A stretch of 64,000 nt of DNA from Paraburkholderia atlantica. Its GTDB lineage: Bacteria; Pseudomonadota; Gammaproteobacteria; Burkholderiales; Burkholderiaceae. The DNA is taken from the NCBI RefSeq assembly GCF_009362785.1, contig NZ_WHNQ01000004.1:1-64000 (forward strand). Reading direction: 5' to 3'. Every line of letters starts with the position of its first letter. The stretch's first letter is position 1. The translations under genes and the position numbers were made by a program. A model generated the notes under the pieces. It had not been told where the DNA came from. It was given only the letters and a program-made list of their open reading frames with translations, and searched no databases. Positions 1 through 7,734 of the stretch are shown here, in pieces.

Positions 1-439
1 CCGGCGTGGTCATGTGGCTCATCATCAGGAAGCCGACGGTGTCCATGCCGAGTTCGCGCGCGTATTCGATGTGCTGCTTCGAAATGTCCGCTTCCGTGCA
101 GTGCGTCGCCACGCGGACCACGCGTGCACCCGCGTTATACGCAGCCTTCAGGTCGTGAATCGTGCCAATGCCGGGCAGCAGCAGTGTCGCGATCTTCGCG
201 TGCTCGACCACGTCGGCGACCGCTTCGATCCATTCGAGGTCGCTATGCGCGCCGAAGCCATAATTGAAGCTCGAACCTTGCAGTCCGTCGCCGTGCGCCA
301 CTTCAATCGAATCGACTTTCGCCTTGTCCAATGCGCGTGCGATGTCCTGCACGTTCTGGATCGAGTACTGATGACGAATGGCGTGACTGCCGTCGCGCAG
401 CGTCACGTCGGAGATATAGAGTTTCTTACCGTTGCTCAT
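1..439 (-). CDS. mhpE: 4-hydroxy-2-oxovalerate aldolase, N-terminal part (runs off left edge)
   Basis: Reading the minus strand from an ATG at 439 gives an open frame with no stop to the window edge (146 codons). It starts [20 protein letters not shown]. The segment [12 protein letters not shown] is the metal- and pyruvate-binding signature of the HMG-CoA-lyase-like aldolases (MhpE, DmpG, BphI). The enzyme splits 4-hydroxy-2-oxovalerate into pyruvate and acetaldehyde and normally channels acetaldehyde to its partner dehydrogenase, which is encoded 19 nt upstream. It is the last visible gene of the minus-strand operon. The C-terminal half lies outside the window. Family assignment is secure; the choice of mhp over dmp/bph naming rests on the adjacent mhpB-like gene. 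Confidence 0.93.
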   Translation of the reverse strand, partial: MSNGKKLYISDVTLRDGSHAIRHQYSIQNVQDIARALDKAKVDSIEVAHGDGLQGSSFNYGFGAHSDLEWIEAVADVVEHAKIATLLLPGIGTIHDLKAAYNAGARVVRVATHCTEADISKQHIEYARELGMDTVGFLMMSHMTTP

Positions 440-458
440 GTTCTTTATCCTTTACCGC

Positions 459-1400
459 TTATGCCACAGCGACCATGCGTTCAGCCATACGCTCTGCCGT
501 AGCGAGGGCTGCGCTGGTCATGATGTCCAGATTGCCTGCATATGCGGGCAGATAGTGGGCCGCCCCCTCGACTTCGATAAAGATCGAGGTCTTCAGGCCG
601 CTGAACTTGCCGAGACCCGGCACGTTAATGGGCGCCGATTCCGGAATCACATCGAACTGCACCTTCTGCTTCAGACGGTATCCCGGCACATAAGCATTCA
701 CAGCCTTCGCCATCTCATCGATCGACGCCTCGATCTTCGCCTGATCTGCGAGATCCGAGAGCGTGTACACCGTATCGCGCATCATCACCGGAGGTTCAGC
801 CGGGTTCAGAACGATGATCGCCTTACCCTTCGCGGCGCCGCCGACGGCTTCGATCGCCTTCGACGTCGTTTCAGTGAACTCGTCGATGTTCGCGCGCGTG
901 CCCGGACCGGCCGATTTGCTGCTGATGGACGCGACGATTTCGCCATAGTGGACCTTGGTCACGCGGGACACGGCAGCCACCATCGGGATCGTTGCCTGTC
1001 CACCGCACGTGACCATGTTGACGTTCGGCGCATCGATTTGCGCATCGAGGTTCACCACGGGCACGCAGTACGGACCAATCGCAGCCGGCGTCAAATCGAT
1101 GACGCGAATGTTCGGTTTGTGCTGACGCAGCAATGCGTCGTTCTTGATATGTGCACCCGCCGACGTGGCATCGAACACGACGTCAATGTTTTTGAAAACC
1201 GGCAGGTTCACCAGACCCTGGGCACCTTCGTGGGTCACTGCGACACCCAGACGCGCGGCGCGGGCCAAGCCGTCCGAATTCGGGTCGATGCCAACCATCG
1301 CCCCCATTTCCAGATGCTTGCCGTGCCGCATGATCTTGATCATGAGGTCCGTGCCGATATTGCCCGAGCCGATAATCGCGGCCTTGAGTTTTGCCGTCAT
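459..1400 (-). CDS. mhpF: Acetaldehyde dehydrogenase (acylating)
   Basis: A 313-residue protein, full family length, starting [20 protein letters not shown]. The Rossmann motif GSGNIG lies at residues 11-16 and the catalytic cysteine is Cys132 in MVTCGGQAT. It converts acetaldehyde, NAD+ and CoA to acetyl-CoA, the last step of meta-cleavage pathways, in complex with the aldolase encoded just downstream. The frame is open further upstream, but homology and the ATG at 1400 (20 nt after the mhpD stop) define the start. It is co-directional and tightly spaced with mhpD and mhpE, so almost certainly cotranscribed. Confidence 0.95.
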   Translation of the reverse strand: MTAKLKAAIIGSGNIGTDLMIKIMRHGKHLEMGAMVGIDPNSDGLARAARLGVAVTHEGAQGLVNLPVFKNIDVVFDATSAGAHIKNDALLRQHKPNIRVIDLTPAAIGPYCVPVVNLDAQIDAPNVNMVTCGGQATIPMVAAVSRVTKVHYGEIVASISSKSAGPGTRANIDEFTETTSKAIEAVGGAAKGKAIIVLNPAEPPVMMRDTVYTLSDLADQAKIEASIDEMAKAVNAYVPGYRLKQKVQFDVIPESAPINVPGLGKFSGLKTSIFIEVEGAAHYLPAYAGNLDIMTSAALATAERMAERMVAVA

Positions 1401-1420
1401 GTGTACGTTCCTGAAATGCG

Positions 1421-2209
1421 TTATTCGAAGCGAGCCCGGACATTGCCCAAGCCCGAGATACTCACGGTGTATGTATCCGGCTCCGTGACGGCGGCCATGG
1501 GGCCCAAGGCTCCGGTCAACACGATGTCGCCCGCCTTCAGCGGTGTACCGAGTTGGGCCATGCGATCGGCCAGCCATACGGCAGCGTTCAGCGGATTGCC
1601 TAGGCAAGCAGACCCGGAACCCTGCGATACCGATACGCCGTCGCCACGCACCATCGTCATCGTCGCTGCACACAGGTCTACGTTGGCCAGTGAGACCGGA
1701 CGTGAACCCAGAACAAAGGCTGCCGACGAGGCGTTATCTGCGACGGTGTCGACGAAGCGGATATCCCAGTTGCGAATACGGCTATCCACGATTTCGATGG
1801 CCGCCAGCGCGTAATCGGTTGCCCCGATGATGTCGGCATAGGTATGACGCGTCTGCGTCAGATCGCTCTTGAGCACGAGTGCGATTTCAGCTTCGACTTT
1901 CGGCTGAATGAATTTCGAAAGCGGAATTGGCTGAGCATCGCCATAGGACATCGAGGCAAACAGCGCCCCGAAGTCCGGTTGATCCACGCCGAGTTGCTTC
2001 TGCACCGCCAGCGACGTGAGGCCAATCTTGCGGCCCACGACGCGCTCACCGGCGGCAATACGGCGATCGACGTTGATCTGCTGAATTTCATAGGCACTTG
2101 CGATATCGTCAAGAGCGATTTCTTCCCGCACCGGTTCGATAACCTGACGGGTGACCTCGGCCTGGCTCAGACGCTGTGCAATCGCGTCCATCTTTTCCTT
2201 TGACATCAT
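1421..2209 (-). CDS. mhpD: 2-hydroxypenta-2,4-dienoate (2-oxopent-4-enoate) hydratase
   Basis: About 262 residues, close to the usual ~265 of MhpD/DmpE/BphH hydratases. Family hallmarks are GRKIGLTS, the acidic metal-site stretch [10 protein letters not shown], and the [10 protein letters not shown] segment near the C-terminus. It hydrates 2-hydroxypenta-2,4-dienoate to 4-hydroxy-2-oxovalerate, feeding the next two gene products. Two adjacent ATG codons (2209 and 2206) are preceded by a weak GAAAGAG ribosome site; either may be used. The longer frame from 2278 reads through the mhpB end and the palindrome at 2243-2268 and is unlikely to be the real N-terminus. Confidence 0.93.
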   Translation of the reverse strand: MMSKEKMDAIAQRLSQAEVTRQVIEPVREEIALDDIASAYEIQQINVDRRIAAGERVVGRKIGLTSLAVQKQLGVDQPDFGALFASMSYGDAQPIPLSKFIQPKVEAEIALVLKSDLTQTRHTYADIIGATDYALAAIEIVDSRIRNWDIRFVDTVADNASSAAFVLGSRPVSLANVDLCAATMTMVRGDGVSVSQGSGSACLGNPLNAAVWLADRMAQLGTPLKAGDIVLTGALGPMAAVTEPDTYTVSISGLGNVRARFE

Positions 2210-2232
2210 CTCTTTCGTCTCTTTCTTCCGGC

Positions 2233-3177
2233 TCAGTTCAAAGGTTTTGCGTGCATGCACGCAAAACCGGCAATCCACTCGGGAATCGGCTGATAGAAAT
2301 CCAACTGCGCTTCATAGGCACCGAATGCCGACAGGGCACCGAACGCTGCGACCCACGTACGGATTTCGTGCGCCGACTTTCCGCCGTCGCGCGTTATCTC
2401 CTCGTTGCTCATCCGATCCACGGCCATCAGATCATTTTGCAAGCGGTTGAGGAACGCCAAATCCCACTCGGGATTCAACGCGCGCATGTTCGGTGCGTCT
2501 CCGGCAGTGAAAGCTTTGGCCGCGTTGATTACGCGTTCCTGGCGCGCGTTCCGTTGTTCCGGAGTCAGATTGCGTCCCGTGTGGATCAGGCGTTCTGCGA
2601 TCTCCAGCGACGCCCCCGCCAGCTCGGGAACGGGAGGCTCATGGGAAATGCCGCCCGAACCCAAAATCAACACCCGTTTGCCGGTCTGCTTCAGGAACTC
2701 ACCGATGGCCTTGCCCAACAGACGCGAACGCTTGAGGGTTGCCATCGGCGGTGCCACGGAATTGATAAACACCGGCACCACGGGATAAGAATCCAGTCCG
2801 CCCGTGACCTGTTCGAGCGCTTGCGCCGCACCGTGATCGACAAGCATCCGATACGAAATCGACACGTCCACTTCCGCCGCAAGCACACTATCCGCCATGC
2901 GCTTTGCCAGATCCGCATCGATCGGCAATTCGCCCGCAAGGCTCTTGTAGTCCCCAATCGCAGTTGCCGCAGCGCCAATGCAGAACGGCGGCATCATGTC
3001 GTAGAAGAAGCCGTTGTAGTGATCAGGAGCAAACACGACGACCAGTTCCGGGTCGAACGCACGTACACGCTCCCGTGAAGCCGCGTTGACCCGTTCGACT
3101 TCCATCACCACGTCCGGCGATGGGTCGAAGTAACCGTGAAGCGGTGTATGCGACAGACATTCGAGAAGAATCGGCAT
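2233..3177 (-). CDS. mhpB: 2,3-dihydroxyphenylpropionate/2,3-dihydroxycinnamate 1,2-dioxygenase-like (class III extradiol)
   Basis: A 314-residue protein matching Escherichia coli MhpB in length and throughout: ECLSHTPLHGYFDP at the N-terminus, FAPDHYNGFFYDMMPPFC near residues 50-65, LGSGGISHEPPVPE in the middle, and KSAHEIRTWVAAFGALSAFG with PIPEWIAGF at the C-terminus. These conserved His/Glu-containing segments form the Fe(II) site of LigB-fold extradiol dioxygenases. It cleaves the ring of 3-(2,3-dihydroxyphenyl)propionate meta to the hydroxyls, giving a hydroxy-keto-nonadienedioate for MhpC. I chose the ATG at 3177 because it gives family length and lies 13 nt after the preceding gene. 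Its presence argues that the island handles a phenylpropanoid-type catechol. Substrate specificity is inferred. Confidence 0.92.
   Translation of the reverse strand: MPILLECLSHTPLHGYFDPSPDVVMEVERVNAASRERVRAFDPELVVVFAPDHYNGFFYDMMPPFCIGAAATAIGDYKSLAGELPIDADLAKRMADSVLAAEVDVSISYRMLVDHGAAQALEQVTGGLDSYPVVPVFINSVAPPMATLKRSRLLGKAIGEFLKQTGKRVLILGSGGISHEPPVPELAGASLEIAERLIHTGRNLTPEQRNARQERVINAAKAFTAGDAPNMRALNPEWDLAFLNRLQNDLMAVDRMSNEEITRDGGKSAHEIRTWVAAFGALSAFGAYEAQLDFYQPIPEWIAGFACMHAKPLN
2243..2268. repeat. Perfect 26-bp palindrome at the 3' end of mhpB
   Basis: The half-site GGTTTTGCGTGCA is followed directly by its exact reverse complement. It lies within the last codons of mhpB (Gly-Phe-Ala-Cys-Met-His-Ala-Lys-Pro) and 34 nt before the mhpD start. 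In mRNA it could fold into a long hairpin; there is no following U-run, so it is not a classical terminator. It may be an mRNA-stability or partial-attenuation element, or a protein-binding site. Confidence 0.8.
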
Positions 3178-3190
3178 TTCCTGGTCCTGC

Positions 3191-3634
3191 TTAAACGTTG
3201 CTCTTGCGCTTGAACACCAAGCGTGCAACACGGGCTTCATCCGTTCCTGCTTCCAGCTTGTGCGTCGTCAGTTGAAGTACATCGCCGTTGAGTTCGGCAA
3301 AGCGCTTCTGTTCGCCTCCCACCCAATTCGGGAACAGGCTATGCCGGACCTTGTGCGTCACCACGTTGCCCTGAACTTCGTAATCACCCGCATACGTCAG
3401 GTACGTCATGTACGCCTGAGCTTTTTCCGCATCCGACGCATTCCACTGGCCGCCTGTCGTGAATGCTTCGCGGCCCTTCTTGCCGATCGCGCAAAACATG
3501 CCGTTCACCCCGTACTCCATGAAGCCTTCCAGTTCCTGGCCCATCGGATAGGTGACCCGGCCATCGTCATAGATTTGCTCCCAACGCTGGACTTCCCAGC
3601 GTCCCGCAATGTCCAGATTTTGGATTTCGCTCAT
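3191..3634 (-). CDS. Lipocalin-like domain protein
   Basis: A 147-residue protein beginning MSEIQNLDIAGRWEVQRWEQ. The early GRWEV segment, a predicted run of beta strands, and the late YEVQGNVVTHKVRHSLFPNW stretch match the lipocalin-like family found beside many aromatic and amide catabolic genes. No catalytic motif is visible. It sits between mhpC (21 nt) and mhpB (13 nt), so it belongs to the operon. A role as a ligand-binding or cyclase-like accessory for a hydrophobic pathway intermediate is an inference from fold and context. There is no signal peptide, so it is probably cytoplasmic. Confidence 0.75.
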   Translation of the reverse strand: MSEIQNLDIAGRWEVQRWEQIYDDGRVTYPMGQELEGFMEYGVNGMFCAIGKKGREAFTTGGQWNASDAEKAQAYMTYLTYAGDYEVQGNVVTHKVRHSLFPNWVGGEQKRFAELNGDVLQLTTHKLEAGTDEARVARLVFKRKSNV

Positions 3635-3655
3635 AACACTTCTCTCAGTTGCATT

Positions 3656-4501
3656 TCAATTTGCTGCGATGGCCGAATCGACGAGGAAGTCCACAACCAG
3701 CTTCGCGAACGCCTGTGCCTTTTCGATTTGCACCCAATGGCCGCATTCGCCAAACACGTGAAGATCAGCGTGCGGAATGAGGCGCACCATACGCTCCGAC
3801 CATTCAACCGGAATCACCTGGTCATCACGGCCATGGATCAGAAGCGTCTTGTGTTCGATCGATTTCAGCTTGCCTTCCGGCAGCGCGAGCATTTCCACGC
3901 CCTGTTGACGCGGGGCCGGGAATAGCCTGGAGAAACGATCCTGCACGTCCGCACGAATCGATGCCTCATAACGCATACGGACCAGATCGTCATTGATGAT
4001 CGAATGGTCATATGCAAAGACCTCCATCAGACCGCGCATGGCTTCCAATGAGGGTTCATAGCCCCACACCTTTTCGAGGCCCGCGCTGATCGGCGCCGAG
4101 ATGCCGGCTGCGCCCATCAGAACCAGGCGGTTGACGCGCTCCGGATGAGCCGTAGCCAGTGCCAGTGCGATAGCCCCGCCGAACGAATTGCCGACCACCG
4201 ATACCTTGTCGATATTCAGTGCATCGAGAAGATCGATCAGCGATTTGACCCAGGCAGCCGGATCCAGCTTCAGATCCGACGGGCACTTCGTGTAACCGAA
4301 GCCGAGCATATCGGCGGCCACGACACGAGCCTTCTGACTCAGCGTCGGGATGATCCCTCGCCAATTAGCCCATGCAGTGACGCCGGGGCCCGATCCGTGA
4401 ATCAGCAGAATGACATCGCCCTGTCCCTGGTCGTGATAGTTGAGCGTGTAGCCGTCCAATTCGATCTGGTTGGCAATTTCCGGACTAGCGGAGACATTCA
4501 T
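3656..4501 (-). CDS. mhpC: meta-cleavage product hydrolase (MhpC/DmpD-like alpha/beta hydrolase)
   Basis: A 281-residue alpha/beta hydrolase (MhpC is about 290). It has an oxyanion-hole HGSGPG near residue 35, the nucleophile elbow GNSFGG with Ser106, an acidic residue in HGRDDQVIP, and the catalytic His in CGHWVQIEKA. It performs C-C bond hydrolysis of the ring-cleavage product to 2-hydroxypenta-2,4-dienoate plus an acid (succinate for the mhp substrate). It directly abuts the VOC dioxygenase gene (stop and start adjacent), indicating translational coupling. Similarity alone does not separate MhpC from DmpD/CumD-type specificity; the neighbouring mhpB favours mhpC. Confidence 0.88.
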   Translation of the reverse strand: MNVSASPEIANQIELDGYTLNYHDQGQGDVILLIHGSGPGVTAWANWRGIIPTLSQKARVVAADMLGFGYTKCPSDLKLDPAAWVKSLIDLLDALNIDKVSVVGNSFGGAIALALATAHPERVNRLVLMGAAGISAPISAGLEKVWGYEPSLEAMRGLMEVFAYDHSIINDDLVRMRYEASIRADVQDRFSRLFPAPRQQGVEMLALPEGKLKSIEHKTLLIHGRDDQVIPVEWSERMVRLIPHADLHVFGECGHWVQIEKAQAFAKLVVDFLVDSAIAAN

Positions 4502-5455
4502 TTACTGTTCCTTCTGCGTGTTAGGGAGAACGACAGGCGCACGCATACCTTCGGCAGCCAGCCGTTTGAGAATTTGTCGCGCTTCCTCGCGCTTTTCATC
4601 GGGGAGCCATGTGCGGTCATGGCCCCAAAGACTCATACCCTTGAGTTCTTCGACTTCCCAGTCCGGACCCACCGTGCGCGTGGCCCAACCGAGTTCGAAC
4701 ATCCAGCCATCCGGGTTCTTCAGATAGAACGAAGTGGCGTGATCATTGATATGACGACCCAGCGTGACACCGATGGACTCCGGGTTCATCAGCGCCGTAT
4801 CGTAGGCACGACCCACGTCATCGAAGTCGTTGTATTCGAGCATCAAATGATAAATAGCCGACTTTCCACCGGTATGGGCGATACCAATCGTGTGGTGCCT
4901 TGGATTGCAATGGAGGAATTCAACCTTGAACGGCTTGTATGTGTAATCCGTGAGGCTCATGCCCAACACGTTTCGATAGAGATTCGAAGTCTCCTCGAAG
5001 TGCTCCGTAATGAACGCCACATGACCCAAGCCCATCTTGCCCATGCGGAATCCACCAATCGGCCGGCCGGGCGCGAATTCCGTATCAGCATCTTTCAAAC
5101 CGTACGCGATCTCCAGCCGGACACCATCATGGTCGCGGAAGTGAATCATGTCCTGGACGCCTCGGAACTCGATTTCGTCCGGCGTCCCTTGCGTCGTTTT
5201 ATAGCCGGCCGCTTCGAGAGCAGCCGCGCACGCGATCAATGTCTGCTCGTCAGCGACCTCGAAGCCCATACCCATCGTGGACTCGCCTTCAATAGCGGTG
5301 ACAACGAAACGTTGAATCTTCTCGTCAGCGCGAAGTCGCATGGTCTTTCCGGCTTCGAGCACGTCCACCTGCAATCCGACATGTGTCGAAGCCTGTTCAG
5401 CCCATTCCCGCATACGCGGTGTTTCCACCACGATATAGCTGAGTGCATTGATCAA
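4502..5455 (-). CDS. Type I (VOC-fold) extradiol ring-cleavage dioxygenase
   Basis: A 317-residue, two-module vicinal-oxygen-chelate protein of BphC/DmpB type. The Fe(II) ligands can be placed in the C-terminal module: His145 (GLGHVAF), His203 (IYHLMLEY) and Glu254 (GWMFELGW). It would open a catechol-type ring meta to the hydroxyls. It is unusual that the same operon also encodes the unrelated class III dioxygenase MhpB; the two may act on different intermediates of one substrate. Spacing is 14 nt from the amidase upstream and zero to mhpC downstream. The exact catechol cannot be deduced from sequence. Confidence 0.88.
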   Translation of the reverse strand: MINALSYIVVETPRMREWAEQASTHVGLQVDVLEAGKTMRLRADEKIQRFVVTAIEGESTMGMGFEVADEQTLIACAAALEAAGYKTTQGTPDEIEFRGVQDMIHFRDHDGVRLEIAYGLKDADTEFAPGRPIGGFRMGKMGLGHVAFITEHFEETSNLYRNVLGMSLTDYTYKPFKVEFLHCNPRHHTIGIAHTGGKSAIYHLMLEYNDFDDVGRAYDTALMNPESIGVTLGRHINDHATSFYLKNPDGWMFELGWATRTVGPDWEVEELKGMSLWGHDRTWLPDEKREEARQILKRLAAEGMRAPVVLPNTQKEQ

Positions 5456-5469
5456 TTTAGACTCCTCTT

Positions 5470-6912
5470 TTAAGGGCGAACGCGGCCAAAAACACTTTCC
5501 AGCAAGATGCCAATCGCTAACATGCGACGATCCGATCCCCGACGGCCATCGAATTCCATGCCTACCGGCATACCCGTACGGGAGCCACGGCCAATCGGTA
5601 GGTTGATGCCCGGAAGACCGGCACTCGCCATCGGTTCCGTGTTTTGGATCAGGTGACGGAAGTTCTCTTCTTCGTAGATGCTATCGTTCGCCAGCGGCGC
5701 AACACACGCCGTAGTGGGGAACATCATTGCATCCAGAGCGTGGGTGTCGAACATCTCGTTGTACCGCGCGCGCAGCTTGTCGCGTCCGCCGCCCACAGCC
5801 TGTGCGGAGTCATAGAGGGGCGCGACGTCGACCAGTTCGCCCTGTGCAACCGGAAACTTGCCGGGCAACACCCAGTTTTCATAAATCCACTTCACATCCG
5901 GGCTGTCAATCTTCGATGCGATCTGTTCGATGGTCATCCGATGCCCGTTTTCTTCCAGATATTCCGTCATGCTGGATCGGGACTCTCCGATCACCACCTG
6001 GAATCCAACTTCCGCATTCAATGCGGCGAGGCCCGATTCGCCGAGTTCCACGAAAGTGACACCCAGTGCCTTCAACTTTGCCTTTGCCTGCTCCGCGAGC
6101 TCTCGCGTGTCCTCGTCCAGATTCAGCCAAAACTCCGCGGGAATTCCGAAGCGAAGCTCATGCAAAGATAGGTTGGGCAGTTCGGTTTCGCCGGTAATCA
6201 CTTCGTCCAGAAGCGCGACATCGGTCATTGCCAACGCCATCGGCCCCACCGTATCGCGCGATTTCGCAATCGGAATCACGCCCGCGCCGGAATAGCGGTC
6301 TTGCGTGGGTCGCAGTGAGGGCACGCCATTGAGCGACGGAGGAATGCGCATGGAGCCGCCCGTATCCGTACCCAAGGCTGCCAGTGCCATACGCGCGCCC
6401 AACGCCGTTCCGGAGCCCGAGGAGGAGCCGCCGGCAACGCGAGTGCTGTCGTACGCATTGCGCACGCCGCGATTCGGCCCCGTGTTGAACGCGCCGTTGT
6501 ACCCCGTCGCCCCGTACGCCAATTCGTGCATATTGGTTTTTCCCAATACGATCGCGCCGGCCGCACGCAGTCGGGCAACCGTGGGAGCATCCGTGGCCGG
6601 TACAAATTCTGCAAATGCCGGAGTGCCCGCGGTGCAGCGAATACCTGCACTGTGGATGTTGTCCTTGATAACGATGGGGATGCCGCTCAAGGGGCCCAAA
6701 CGGGCCCCGCTAGAACGCTGCGCATCGGCTGCAGCCGCAGCCGCCAATGCACCTTCAGCGTCAACGGTAACGAAGGCATTCAGATCCTTACCCTCGTCGA
6801 TGCGTTCAAGGCAAGCCTGTACCAGTTGCGTACTCGTCATCCGGCCGTCTTTGAAGGCTATCTGAGCTTCCGCGATCGTCAGGTCAGTCACGTTCCGTTT
6901 GTTCTCTTGCAT
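5470..6912 (-). CDS. Amidase (amidase signature family)
   Basis: A 480-residue amidase-signature enzyme starting MQENKRNVTDLTIAEAQ. The Ser-cisSer-Lys triad regions are visible: catalytic Lys in IVIKDNIHSAG, the Gly/Ser-rich GGSSSGSGTALGA, and the nucleophile region GTDTGGSMRIP. It hydrolyses an amide to acid and ammonia or amine. The start at 6912 is preferred over the longer frame because it is 22 nt after the upstream stop and has a normal family N-terminus. One of two amidases in the island, which implies amide or lactam chemistry in the pathway. The substrate is unknown. Confidence 0.88.
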   Translation of the reverse strand: MQENKRNVTDLTIAEAQIAFKDGRMTSTQLVQACLERIDEGKDLNAFVTVDAEGALAAAAAADAQRSSGARLGPLSGIPIVIKDNIHSAGIRCTAGTPAFAEFVPATDAPTVARLRAAGAIVLGKTNMHELAYGATGYNGAFNTGPNRGVRNAYDSTRVAGGSSSGSGTALGARMALAALGTDTGGSMRIPPSLNGVPSLRPTQDRYSGAGVIPIAKSRDTVGPMALAMTDVALLDEVITGETELPNLSLHELRFGIPAEFWLNLDEDTRELAEQAKAKLKALGVTFVELGESGLAALNAEVGFQVVIGESRSSMTEYLEENGHRMTIEQIASKIDSPDVKWIYENWVLPGKFPVAQGELVDVAPLYDSAQAVGGGRDKLRARYNEMFDTHALDAMMFPTTACVAPLANDSIYEEENFRHLIQNTEPMASAGLPGINLPIGRGSRTGMPVGMEFDGRRGSDRRMLAIGILLESVFGRVRP

Positions 6913-6934
6913 TGCCGGACTCCCCTGTGAATAC

Positions 6935-7678
6935 TTAGCCGCCGAACGCAGCGAAGGCCACGTCCTTATTCGTTTCAGGGCTCGGGAACGCAGTCTTGCT
7001 GTGGCACAGGCCCAGGTCCAGAAGCATCTCGCAGTACTTGTATGCGACGACACCAGGATTCAGCACAGGCACGTTGAGATTCCTGGCCAGGAACTCGTGA
7101 GACTGGTGCATCGTCGTCGAACCGAGAACCAGAACGTCCGCGCCGTCTTCGGCGATCGCCTTCTTGCCCGCCTCCAGCAGAGCGGCGAATACCACGTCTT
7201 CCTTGCCTTGAAGGAGTTCCTGCGTATCGGGACGCACACCGATGTCACGAATCGAAGCCAGGCGACCTTCGAGGCCGTATTCTTTGGTCGTCTTCTTGTA
7301 CAGCGCGTGCCACTGCGGCCACATCGTGAGCACGCTGAATTTATGGCCCAGCGAGCAAGCGAGGTGGAACGACGTAATGGCCGGGGCCATCACCGGGATC
7401 GAGAGGCGCGAACGCAGTGCATAGAGGCCGGAATCCGAAACCGTGTTGATACAGACAGCATCGAAGCCTTGTTCTTCAGCCTTGACGCCTGCTTCGATAA
7501 CGGCCATTTCCATCACAGCCATGTCGAGATACGAATCAGCCAGCGTCATGACTTGACCGGCGCCGACGAACTCCACTTCGATGTCCGGACGCTTCATCGA
7601 CGGCGGGAGTTGCGACTCCACCAGCGGGCGCGTGGCTTCGCTCATCGGAACCGGGAAAATCATCTTGATACGCTTCAT
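6935..7678 (-). CDS. Asp/Glu/hydantoin racemase-superfamily protein with one catalytic Cys replaced
   Basis: A 247-residue protein with the two-domain fold of the Asp/Glu racemase, hydantoin racemase, maleate isomerase and arylmalonate decarboxylase superfamily. The N-terminal cysteine is present (Cys76 in DAVCINTVSDSG). The second, normally in a LGC motif, is Ser187 (LVLGSTTMHQSHE). Two-cysteine racemization is therefore unlikely; a one-cysteine isomerase, decarboxylase or other lyase is more plausible. The start at 7678 has a good AGGAG site (GCACAGGAGACGAA). It lies between the M20 hydrolase (56 nt) and an amidase (22 nt). The function is unassigned. Confidence 0.8.
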   Translation of the reverse strand: MKRIKMIFPVPMSEATRPLVESQLPPSMKRPDIEVEFVGAGQVMTLADSYLDMAVMEMAVIEAGVKAEEQGFDAVCINTVSDSGLYALRSRLSIPVMAPAITSFHLACSLGHKFSVLTMWPQWHALYKKTTKEYGLEGRLASIRDIGVRPDTQELLQGKEDVVFAALLEAGKKAIAEDGADVLVLGSTTMHQSHEFLARNLNVPVLNPGVVAYKYCEMLLDLGLCHSKTAFPSPETNKDVAFAAFGG

Positions 7679-7734
7679 TTCGTCTCCTGTGCTACCTGAT
7701 TTGACGGGGCTCATTGGGCCCCGGTATCAAAGTC

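Noticed and set aside
432-1814. A 460-codon plus-strand frame across mhpF and mhpD
   Set aside because: Antisense to well-supported enzymes, Arg/His-rich, no domain, no ribosome site.
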